DNA of 64,000 bases from Sweltsa coloradensis. Its lineage: Eukaryota; Arthropoda; Insecta; Plecoptera; Chloroperlidae. Below are positions 13,101 to 25,500 of the stretch, in pieces. Under the pieces are notes generated by a model, which saw only the letters and a list, made by a program, of their open reading frames with translations, did no database searches and was not told where the DNA came from. The stretch covers positions 62,001 to 126,000 of the forward strand of contig JAMZAV010003072.1 in assembly GCA_024449915.1 (NCBI GenBank), given 5' to 3'. A program made the position numbers and the translations under genes. Each line of letters opens with the position of its first letter. Within the stretch, counting starts at the first letter, position 1.

Positions 13101-16100
13101 GCTGTGGCCTTCTATACGTATTTGCAAATGAAACATGTGTAATCTAAGTTCAAATTTTTAAGATTTTTATTTATTGTAAGTTTAAATCGCAACGGATTGG
13201 GCTCATTTTGTTAGCAGTTCTCAGTTACCTGGTCACGGACGTCTGTTTAAAATTTCAGCTCAATCTATTTAGCCGTTCGGCCGTATGAGCCCGGACAGAC
13301 AAACATACAAACATTTATTGGACAATGCTCACGGCCAAGGCCCGATCGAGTAGAGCGTAACAGAATCCTCATTCGCTTCGCTCACTCGTCTAATAAATAC
13401 CATCTTGCAGTGACAGTCTACATATCATCGTACATATCACATATCAATACATATCAATGAGGATCATATCATTTACAAGTTACAACTAATACTAAAAAAT
13501 TAATACTATAGGCAAGTTATAGCATATAAAATATGCAAAAATGTCATAACTTGCTAAAATATAGAGTTTTGTAAAATTAGTTAAGTAACTAAAACTTAAC
13601 ATTTAATACAATCCAGAAATTAAAAAATCCATCCCGATCGGGGTTCGAACCCCGATCGGGATTTCCCACCCGGAAAGTGGGAGACTCGGGTTCGAACCCC
13701 GATCGGGATGGATTTTTTAATTTCTGGATTGTATTAAATATTAATTATTCCACCTACAGGAGTGTTTCCCGACCATCCAAATCGAGAAATAAAACTTAAC
13801 ACTTAACATGAATTAACATTATAACACAATCATTTCGCGCTGTGCTGTTTATGGAGAAATAAACTGGCCCACTCAATGGTAGTATTTTTTATGAAGGTCA
13901 TGTTGCATGTTAAAGTATGGCTCCTGCAGCTGCATTACGTAAGAAGTGGAATGGGGACGCCGCGAATGGCAGCGGGCCAACTGATAAGCACAGCGTTCTC
14001 AACTGTACAGGTAATAAATATACGGCAAATGCCTCCCTCCCCCTTTACCATTAGGGATTTCGGTTAATCGGTTAACCGCAGTTAATATCGCCGATTAATC
14101 GATTAGCTAATTAACCGATTATCCCACTATCCCACCCGTAGTGCTTGATATAATTGCAGTTTGAAATTATATTGATGATCAATGTGTGCCCAAGTGAAAA
14201 AAAAGAAAAAAATTACATTTTTTTTTTGCAATTTCACAAAAATTGACAAAAACGTAACTAGAAAGAAAAAATGTGTATGTGGGGGGGGGGGGGGGGGGGG
14301 GGGGAGTTGTGAACATTATACAAGGTTAACGTGTCTGTACAGTCAACTTTAATTAAGTAATTACAAGGCTTTAAAATTTAAATTTTTCATAATCAACACT
14401 TCTCTATATGGAAATGGAAGGACAAGGTATGTAGATCAATACCTACTCAATAATGCTGTTGACAGCACATACTCGCTTTCTCTCTCTCCCCGTCGACGTA
14501 CGACAGCCGACAACATCAGTCAATTTCGCCCCGTCTCGCTTAGGCTTGAGAGCATTCGGTTCTCTCTCTCTTTCTCACTCTTTTCCTCACTGCGCGGAGT
14601 TATGCCTGTTTTGCTTATCGAGCCTCGGGTGGGTGGGGGATGTGGCGGGAACAGGAACTACCTTGATCAACTTATCGATTGTTCCAAAACTTTCTCCAAG
14701 AAAACACCGATGTCAGACGATTTAGAGAATTTTAATTTCGGCGCCACCTTTAAACTTTTAAAACTGATTTCTGCATTTTGACACAAAAAGAATAAAACAT
14801 GCATTAAAAGGGTCAATTTTGCAAGTTAATTCGCATTTTGACCAGTTTCATACAATTTTGAACGCGATTTCACGAAAATTGAGTTTTCAAAATTTGTGGT
14901 TATTCCATCTCTAAATTAGGTAGGCCTACCGGTATGTAATTCGTTGACAATAGGGCCTACTACATTTTAGGCAATAAAAAAGACATTTAGAAAAATTCGC
15001 GAATTTCGTTATCACCATTTTTCACTACCCGGTATGCTCTTCAGAATTATAGTAGTAAAATGAGTTTTATTGAAATGCAGTAAGCCTATCATATTGGATC
15101 ATTATTAAATATTAACCTTTTCAGGGGTGGTTTTTTTAAAACATTGTTTTGCAGATTATTTAACTTGGCCTATAAAACTAGGAATGTACATTTAAGTTCT
15201 GAAGATGACTTCATTGATAGAGTTTGATATTCAAGTGTAAAAAAAAAAAAAAAAAAAAATGGAAAAAAAAATTTGGGGGAAAATTTCAAAATTTAAAAAA
15301 AAAATTGTTAGCAAAGTGCGCGGACGTAATATTACGGCCGTACTCTAGAAAAGGTTAATATAATATAATTAATAATTATACTATTGGAAATACCCCCCAA
15401 ATAATTACAAATACACATAATACAAATAATTACAATGGAATTCAAAATTGGAATATTACCGTAATAGTCAATGTCAGTTACCGGTACCAAATTGTTGGTA
15501 ATATTACCGGTTCACATTCACTGTCCAACCCCATGTTTGGCTTTGTCCACATTTCCTGACCAATACTGTTGTAACCGTAGTTAATACCCATCTCTCAGTT
15601 CAGCTTCTCCATTCCATTCCCTTTCCATTTTGTTTCACATAGTCTGAATAATAGTAATAATCTAGCCTTCATTCCAAGTGTCAATTATCTGCATGATTAG
15701 TCCCAGAACAAGGAGCTCCAAACCGCAATTGGATAAATATGACTTTTAAGGTTGTGTGTTCGTATCTGTTTTTCCAGCTCATGTGGACTTACCTGCAATT
15801 CCTTGTTTAGCTCTTGCTGTTGGGTCGTGTGTTCCTCATGGCGCAAGTCAATATCGGCGGTATTACTCATCGAATCATTCACATTGATGGATTCCATCTT
15901 GATGTTGAATGACGTTTGTGATAATTCTTTCTTTTGAATTTCCTCACAGCTTCGTTTTTGGTCAGCCTGCAATAGAACAAGAATTCATGTAAAACTAAGA
16001 AACGGAAAATATTTTCAAGGGTTCCAGTTATGTACTTCACTCGAGTAACAGTCCAAGAACTTGTAGGTAACGATCAAGGGACAGTGTTAGGGCCCCATTT

Positions 16101-19100
16101 GTTTATTGTGTACATAAATGATATAAGTACATAATAAATTAAAATATTGCAATTATTTTCTTTGTGACAATTAATTATTATTAGCAATTAAAGGAATGAA
16201 AAATGGAAAGACCCCAGGACCTGACGAGTTTTCTGTTGAAATGATTAAGTCAGGCGGACCAACTGGGGTTAACTGGATGTACAGGGTTGTGAAAGCGGCT
16301 TGGGAACAAAATAAGGTGCAAAATGATTGGTTAAGAGGAGTAATAGTCCCATATTTAAAAAGGGGGATCGGAAAGAATGCAAAAACTAGTGAGGAATCAC
16401 CTTACAAAGTCAAGGAGCAAAGATATATGAGATGGTAATGGAAAGAAGAGTGCGTCAAGTAGTAGAACCAGAGCTTAGGGAAGAACTGTATGGATTCAGA
16501 AGGGGAAGGTCCACAATCGACTTAATATTTTCTTTACGGCAAAGAATGGAAAAGAAGTGGGAAGAGGGTAAGAGTATGTATCTGGTTTTCCTGGATTTGG
16601 AAAAGGCATATGATCAACTGCCAAGGGAGAAAGTATGGGCATGTTTAAAACGCAAAGGGGTAAAAGATAAGGACCAAGGTAAAAGCAGTTGACCTTCACA
16701 AATGTTGAACACCCTCCTACAGGCCTAATTTGTTCCAGGAGAGAGCATAAAAACAAATATTTTGGCAGTAAGTAACAAATAACAATACTTTATTGGTTGT
16801 GACGGTTTATGAAATTTTTTATGCAAAAGTTATTTTTAGCCCACTACTCTAGTTGCACAACGCTGTTCCCCCTCCCCCATCCCCTCCCACGCCACTAACT
16901 ACTCATCGCTAGCTCACTTGTCAGTTGCCGGGCCAAGACTCCGCTGATTTGGAATGTTTACATTATGAGATAACGAGACCACTAGTGTAATCTCATTCAG
17001 TCTTGGAGATAAGATAACGAGACAGCAAGTGCAACCTCATTCAATTGGCTCATGGTCAAAAGAGCGCGGCAACAAGCGCGCCGCCCAATAGAGCGCAACA
17101 AAAAAGGCGCCGCCCATAAGAGCGACAGACCAATAAGGTCGACAGGTAAATAAGAGCGACTCCAAAAAGAGCGAATAGCCAATAAGAGCGACAGGCCAAA
17201 AAGAGCGAATGACCAATAAGAGCGACAGGCCAATAAGAGCGAATGACCATTAAGAGCGACTCAAAAGAGCGAATGGTCAATAAGGGCGACAGGCCAATAA
17301 GAGCGCCAGTTACGACTTTGGCGTTTCCCTAGTAAAAAGTAACATAGCCGATGCTGCCGGCATCAACGGTTGACTTGTGACCACCAGCGGCCAAAATAAC
17401 AGTTTCGGCCGTCAAATTGGCCACAGTTCACATGCCTATGAGTTAGGATCGACAAAGTTGCTCCACATAAAAATAAATAAAAATAGATACCTAGCAAAAT
17501 TAGAGAAATTCGCTCTTAATAGTGTGTCGTTATTATTGGCATGTCGCGGCATGTCGCTCTTTTTGGTCTGTCGCTCTTATTGGACATTCGCTCTTATTGA
17601 CCTGTCGCTCTTATGTCCCTTTCGCTCTTATGGGCGTCGCTCTTATTACCGCGCTCTTATTACCGCGCTCTTCTTGGTTTCGACCTTATTGCGGCGCTCT
17701 TATGGGCGGTTACCATTCAATTTATCATCAAAGCAAAGCAGTGGGCAACTCGATTTACACTACAATGTCCAGACTCCAGACCAAGGTCGAGACAGAGTCA
17801 GGGAGGGAGGGAGCGAGAGACAGAGCGAGAAAGAAGGAGCGCGAGCTAGCGCGTAGGCGAGGGGGACGGGGAAGGAGTAACCAGCTGCACAGCACAACTT
17901 AACAGTCCAACACTTTTAAAAAATGGAGTCGACTCCAATAGGAGTCGGGTAGGAGTCGGGTACCCGAGTACCCGATGTCATCACTACTTGTTATATCTTT
18001 AAACATCGAATAGGCCAACTTTTTTTTTTTTCCCTATGCCGAAAGCTTGATTTTTCAATCATTTTTCTTCCTGGCTATCCAGTAAATGTGTGCTTCCTTC
18101 TCTGGCCCGCTCAGGTTATTTGGCAGGGCGTCAATGTAAGATTTAAGTGCGGCGTAACTGAAGAGGTGCGCTCTGTCCTGAAAACCCGATGTACATAGTT
18201 TGCAAGTTGCTGGTTCCTTTGTGATTTGAAATCGACTCAGGTAGTGCTGCAGGACGTCATGTCCTGTGGCCAGCCGGAACTGCGCTGTTGCCACCTTTCT
18301 TGTCCAGGATTTGTCTGGCCCTTTGAGGACCTCGTCCCGCCATGGTTTGTGATACATCTTGGCCTCTTGAAGTTTTCCATAGGATGTCTTGAGGCCCTCC
18401 TTGGCAAGGTTTTTGGCAGAGTTGTAGGAGATACTCGCCGTGTCAGAGGCAGACTTCTTTGAGCCCAACTTGGCTAGCGCGTCGGCCTTCTCGTTGCCCA
18501 GGATGTTGCAGTGGCTGGGCACCCATTGAATTTTAAGCACTTTACCATGCTTCACATTTTTTATTAAACTCTTTTTAGGGGACAGGGAGGCTTCTTCACA
18601 TTTTTCCAGCTGACAGATCTTCTTGATGGCAGCCTTGCTGTGAGAGATAATGACAAATTTTGTCTTTTTGAGTGGAAAGGTTGGTGTTTCTGCGATTTTC
18701 TCTGCTGCTCTGGAGATGGCATTTATTTCTGCATCAAAAATGCTCGAGCCTGGTGCCATCGGGTGCGCCACTTCACAGAAGATGCAGTGGAAGCCAAAGC
18801 CAGTATTCCTCCCCGAGCTGTTTTGGGAGCCGTCCGTAAAGACATGCACCCATTCGGATATTGGGTAGTGCTTCTTCAGATGCGCTTCGATAAGCACTTT
18901 CAGCTCGGACTGGCTTTTTTCCTCCTTCTTGCCCATACCTTCCACTTGAAGATTGAAGTCAATTTTGATGGTTGAGTTTGGAAGGCTATTGACATCTAGG
19001 CTGGCAAGCTTTTGTCGAGGATGGTGTAGCAGGTCCGGACAGTGCTCCCTTTTTAGGAGTGTTGTCTTTTGGGCAAAATTTGTGTGTCCTGCTGCGCTCA

Positions 19101-22100
19101 CCATTGGAAAGGCTAGCCAAGATGTGTCAATTCTCGCCAGTTTTTCATGCAGTATGATGGCTTTCTGCTCTAGTCTCTGTATTAGGGGCTCTACTTTACA
19201 GTAGGCTTCCATTGCCGCTACCGGTGTTGTCTTTACTGCACCGCTGGCTAGTCGAAGGGCCTGATTCTGGATTTTGCCAAGTATATCGAGGTTATGCTGC
19301 GCCGAGGTGACAAAAACTTCTGCTCCGTACTCAAGGACCGGACGCACATAGGTCTTGTAGGTGAGAACCAGTGTGTCAATCCTGGCTCCCAAGGACACTT
19401 CGGCCGCACGTTGCATCAGACGCAGCCTCTTTTTGGCCTTCTCAGCAGTTTTCTCGAAATGAGCCTTGCCGGTGAGCTTCTCGTCGAGGATGGCTCCGAG
19501 GTAGGTAACGTGATGCTGGTAACGTGAGCTGCTGTCCCACAATGTACAGCTCGAGGGTGGGGTCTTCATGTTTAAAAGTGAAGACCGTGTAACACGACTT
19601 GTTAGGGTTCACCATGAAGCGACGGGATGCAAGCCAGCCAACCAACATACTTAATGCGGTGGAGAGCATTATCTGCAGGCCGCCGAGGTTCTTGCCTGTG
19701 ACATAGACGAAGAAGTCGTCAGCGTAGACCTTGATGTAGATTCCTGGCAGGATCTTGACCAGCTTAATTCCTCCGTTGACTGCAATTTTGAATGTAGTTG
19801 GGGCGGTGATGGTGCCTTGTGCCACACCGGCAGAGATGTATCTTGTACCGCTTTTCACACCTTTGTAGGCAACTTTTATTCTTCTGTGATTGATGAAGTC
19901 ATGCAGCCACTTGATGAGGTTGTTTGGTATTTTGTTCTTCTGCATCTCTTTTATGGCATGGGTTCGATCAGTGACGTCGAAAGCTGCAGACAAATCAATG
20001 GACACAGCCACTGTGGTCTCTTGTCTGGTGAAGCCATCCTTGGCATGTTGAGCAATGTATAACTATTCATGCTGGGTTTTTTTCAGGTTTCAATGGCTCT
20101 TGCGCGCACATCAGCCGACATCGTCAATAGGTCGACATCATGGCCAAACAGCTGGGTTAGGTTCTCGCAATTCTAGGCATAGCATACATACAGAGAAACT
20201 CAATAAGATAACGTTATCTTTCAATGAGTCCACGAAAATTTACTGGTCGGATATTAGAGAAGGTTGTTGTGCACTTTGCAGCTTTGCTATTGCTAGAAAT
20301 CAAAGCGATGTAATCAAACAATTGAAAATTTGCAAATTATTTGCTCCGGAATGAATGAGTGCAAGTGTTACCAACAACAATCGTGAAGACGTGAATTAGA
20401 CTAGGGGCTTTGGTTAAGAACTTTGCACTTAAATTTGAAGACTAAGTAATAATTAGTTTTGGTGTTTGTGGTTGGGGAAAGGCGAGAGGAGACCAACAGC
20501 TTACCTTAAAGATTGTAGGTAGCTGCTCGAGACGAGGTGCACATATATTAACAATTAACAAAACACAAATGTCGAACGTTTCGGCCTACGCGGCCTTGGT
20601 CACCGACCGTAGGAGAAGAACTAATATTTAATATTTAAACATTATTTACAGTTATATTACATTTATACAAGGCGCTGTTGGGGTGAGTAGGTGGCGGTGT
20701 GCAGGTGGGAGGGGTTAGTGAGGGAGGCGTGGGCAGCCTACCTCAGATTGAGGTTAGGCTTTTGGCGCGAGCTGGTGATGATTTGGTGCGCCAATTCCCA
20801 TTGTCTTAGGTGTTCCTCATTGCATGATGGGGGCAACGACTTCACTACCCTTGTGGTGTAACAGTTGTTGAAGTCTCTGTTGTGAGTGCCTGCGTGTTGG
20901 GCCACCGGTTTCAGGTCTAGTTTTTTGACAGTGTCCTGTCTGTGCCCATTCATTCTCGTGCTCAGAGAGTTAGTGGTGAGGCCTATTATTATTATTATAC
21001 TAGGAAAACGCTTAAGTCCCGCCGCGTTGATGGATGAGATTTTTAAAGTTTTTAGTTTGCGTAGGACCACTTTTTCTTTGCAAGTGCTTTTTGAATGCAT
21101 TGTAGGTGATTGTTGTCGAGGTTCTATTGTTTCTTGTTAATTGTTATTATAAACCTAAAAAAACTCATATTAAAACCTTTATTCTATGGATTCTGACTAA
21201 CTTTTTCAACTTTTTCTTCCAAAATGTACTACATCACCATAACCTTAATGTCCATGTAAAATATGAACGATGTAGCCCCACCCGTTTGGTCAGAATCGGC
21301 CCAAATGTCAAGAAAATATCGCATTAAAAATCGAAAAAAATCGTAAAAGTACGTTTTTTCTATGGATTCTGGTTAACTTTTTCAACTTTTTTTTCACAAG
21401 GTACTACATCACCATAACCCTAATGTCCATGTAAAATATGAACTTTGTAGCCCCACCCGTTTGGTCAGAATCGGCCCAAATGTCACGAAAATATCGCACT
21501 AAAAATCAAAAAAAATCGTGAAAGTACGATATTCATGAGAAATATTTCTTCGATTGTACCCAAAAACGTGGCACGTCTAAGTTCAGAGATTTCGAAGGTC
21601 TCCTTCAATTTTCATCAAGATCGCTTATGCAGTTTGCCCGGAATCGTGCAAACAAACAGACAAAAAAACAAACAAAAAAAAACAAAAAAAAAACAACCAA
21701 GCTAAATTTTTTGGGGGGTCAGTGAAATTGAAGTCTTTGCTTAGCTCATCCAATTATTATTTATTTATCCAAAAACAGAATACAAAATATTCCAGAAAAC
21801 AATGGATACAATAAAAAACAATCATTCATACACACAACATACAGACAATACAACAACCGTTTTTTACACACTAGGAAAACGCTTAAGTCCCGCCGCGTTG
21901 TTGGATGAGCGTAATTGGTGCATTGAGCTGCATTGTGTTACGCGGATTTTCTGTTGTTCTGTGAAAAAATCATTACTTAGTCGAAGATTTTTTTAAATTA
22001 AATTAAATTAAATTAAAAATTAACTTAATTTTTTTAATAAATCGTAATTTTTACGTAATTTTAAAAAAGAAAAAAATCGTAAAATTGCATTTAAAGAAAT

Positions 22101-22547
22101 AATTTTCGATTCGCTCAAATTTTACACGAGTATATTAATTCATGAAATTAAGGTTCTATAAAAAAATCATTACAATAGGATAAAGCATGTAGGTGTTATA
22201 TGTCAAAGAATTGTTTTAAAAAAGAAAAAACCCGTAAAATTTTGATTTTCATGAGAAATAATTTTTCGATTACGCTCAAATTTCACACGAATATCTTAAT
22301 TCATAAAATTAAGGTTCTGTTAAAAAATCATTACAATCGGATAAAGCATGTAAGTGTTATAAGTCGAAGAATTTTTTTAAAAATCGAAAAAAATCGTAAA
22401 ATTGCGTTTTTTATAAGAAAAATTTTCCCGATTGCGCTCAAAAACGTGGCAGTTCTAAGTTCAGAGATTTCGAAGGCCTCCATAAAATTTCATCGCAATC
22501 GGAGTATCGGTTTAGCCGGAATCGTGTTAACAAACACACAAAAATAC

Positions 22548-22578
<31 letters not shown>

Positions 22579-25500
22579 ACATTCCGGATTTTTTTCTCCA
22601 GTGTAGTGAAATGGAATCTTCGCTCCGCTCGCTACGCTCGCTACGCTCATCCAAAAAGTCGTTACAAAAGTCGTTACACAAAGGTACCAATCAGATAAAA
22701 TATCCAATATCTGAAACGACAGCCACAGCTTGTGTTACATGTTATAAAATATTACGGCATTTTGTCTTTATAGATAAAACATTGTCATTAAAAACATCAA
22801 TTATAGAAATCTGAGAACTATTGCAAAGGTACCGTTTACAGTACGTGGTATGAATGAAAACTAAAAAATGTCCAATCTAGGAATGGGTGAATGAAATGGA
22901 ACTGTATTTCTTGAGCGTCTAACAGGTACATTTAATGATATTGTTTCAAGTAAGTCGGGGCAATCGAGGTCATAAGATAACAATTTTATAAAAGTTACTA
23001 TGTCAATCATTTTACGCCTTGCTTCAAGAGTAAGTAATTTGGCTTCTTTACATATATTGGTATAATGTTCTCTATGATAGACCACGCCATTTCTTGAGCA
23101 GCACCACTTTACAAACCTCTTTTGCAAACGCTCAAGATTATGAATCTTAGTAGTGTGGTGAGGTGACCAAACAACAGTGGCATAATCAAGAATGGGTAAA
23201 ACAATGCTAATATATAGTCTACGGATAACAGGGTTTGAGAAGTCCCTATCACAAGTACGTTTCAAAAATCCAAGATTTTTAAATGCACGCTTCATAACGT
23301 TATCAATATGAGCACTAAAATTAAGATCCTGACTCATCAAAACACCCAAATCACCCAATTTGTCAACTCTTTTAAGAATGACGTCGCCCAAAGTGTAGTC
23401 AAAGGTTGTAACTACCTTTTTATTGGTGAATGAAATTATCTTGACACTTTAGAGGATTTAGGTCAAGCTTCCACTTCTTACACCATTCAACTACTAAGCT
23501 ATTAAAATCCAGCTGCAACAACAAACAATCTGCCAAATTTCTTCTTACATAAAACAACTTCAGGTCATCTGCATACATCAAGGATGATGCATGACGAAAA
23601 CACAAAGGCAGATCACTAACAAATATATTAAATAATAAAGGGCTCAATATCGATCCTTGTGGCTCACCAGATGTAACACCCGAAAGGGGCCGACGCCACT
23701 CCGTCTATCACAACAGATTGTGTACGGCCATGAAGGTAACTTGTTATTATGTTCAGAAGGTTTCCGGTCACACGAAGGCATTTAAGTTTATGGATTAAAA
23801 GTGTATGGCTAACACAATCAAAGGCCTTAGAAAAATCAGTGTATATTGCATCTGTTTGAAGACGATTGTCAAAATTGCGTGCCAATTTGTCTACAAAAGA
23901 AGTCAAATTAGTTACAGTAGAACGCTTCGGGATAAAACCATGCTGACTTGTGGGAATGTGTTTTTTTAACAAAATGCAAAAAAATGTTCATGAACGAATC
24001 TCTCAAACTCTTTTGAAAAAATAGGGTGTAACGATATGGTCCGGTAGTTATTAGCCTGCTCTTCGTCACCACTTTTGTGCACTGGTGTTACGAGCGCATG
24101 TTTCCAGCGATCTGGGAAATTGCCTTCTGATATGATACGATTATAAATGCATGTGAGTGGCGGCGCTAGTTCATCTGCGCAAGCTTTTATTATTGAAACT
24201 GGTATGTTATCTGTGCCGGGTGATTTGCCAGTCTCTAGATTGCGAAGCTTCCTAGTGACGTCACACAGAGATACAGAAAAACCGGAAATCGAGTCTGATG
24301 TTACTTGTTGCTGAATAGAAGGAATCGGTAAATGGTCATCTTTTGGCTTGAAAACTGATGTGAAGTATGCAGCGAACAAATTACACGAAGACAGCGTGTC
24401 TGTAGCTACTTTATCACAAAACTTAATTACAGCTGGGATACGCCTGGAACGTACTTTATTCCTAAAAAACTTCCAAAAAAACTTAGGAGCACTTGAAATC
24501 GAGCTTTCCACGTTCCTTATGTAGTCACAATATTTACGCGATTGAAGGCGTTTGAAATCACGCCTTTTTGAACTGTATTCAACATAATCCGACGTAAGTT
24601 TAGACCGTTTCCACCTACGGTGAGCACGGACTTTATCCTGCAGAACGTTAATGAGTTCCGCGTCATACCAAGTGGGGAACTTGAAAGGGTTAACCTTAAT
24701 TTCGGCTACCACAGCAAGAATAGCTTTTTGAAGCAGGTCGTAAAACACATTACACATCTCATTTACGTTGCTACACTTCTCCATTAGTTCCCACGGACAA
24801 CGCGAAAGTCTAGATTTCAGGTCGGCAAGGTTAGCCCTTTTCCAATTTAACATTTTTCTCGGTGGATGTTTATGAAAACCTTTGAACGCCCGCACTGTTA
24901 TATCACAGTCGAGGGCCAAGTGGTCAGACTTCACAGGAGACTCGATGGACTTGACGTTGACCTCGACGTCATTGGGGGATGATAGCACAAGATCTAGCAC
25001 ATTGCCGTGACGCGTAGGAGAGTAATTGTGTTGATTCATATCCAATTCCATGATGATTTCCATGAAGCTAGAAGTCGCTGGGGAGGGGGACACGACTGTT
25101 GGTAGCTTGGTACCCTACCAGTGGCTTTGCATGCTTATGGGCCTGTTTTACAGCCTGTGTCATAAGGTCTGTCCCACCCACCATACAAGCTGGTGAACTG
25201 AGAAGGAGGGAACTGCAACCAACCAATGAACCAATGAAGTTGGCATTTTAAACATGCATGCTCGATCAAGTCCATATTAAGATATTATGCATCTTTGGCT
25301 TTGTCTACTATAAGTCTGTAGGTCTAATGTTTACACACTGATATAGAAATGTCACAATTTTGATTCAGAAAATGCAAACATTGGAAGTGTCACTTGACTG
25401 CCAGCTGATGCCAGGTACGTAGATTGAAATCACCACACAGCAGGTAAACATCAGATGGGCGTAGGGTTGACTGCAATCTAGATAATGATTCATGTAGTTC

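Larger units (their letters stand above)
11214..14140. mobile_element. large hAT-like element, TSD GTGCTTGA, carrying nested repeats
   Basis: Ends TAGGGGTGGGAT and ATCCCACCCGTA-type sequence sit between perfect 8-bp repeats GTGCTTGA (11206-11213 and 14141-14148). Both subterminal regions carry palindromic GGTTAACCG and CGATTAA motifs. Nested inside are a LINE 3' tail at about 11786, a palindrome (11983-12489), and a tRNA-like foldback (13601-13739). No transposase recognised. Confidence 0.8.

Noticed and set aside
13631..13709. Functional tRNA-Ser(GGA) gene
   Set aside because: C at position 33, a palindromic D region, no long variable arm, and embedding in a larger palindrome argue against a working tRNA.
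17040..17310. CRISPR-like array of short repeats
   Set aside because: Units are contiguous with no unique spacers, the repeat is degenerate, and the locus is eukaryotic. It is a minisatellite.
18226..19527. Several plus-strand open frames of 70-110 codons
   Set aside because: Antisense shadows of the RT/RNase H frame; no domain recognised.
20738..20986. GIY-YIG domain as a homing endonuclease or repair gene
   Set aside because: It continues in frame from a Penelope RT and linker and sits before that element's 3' region.
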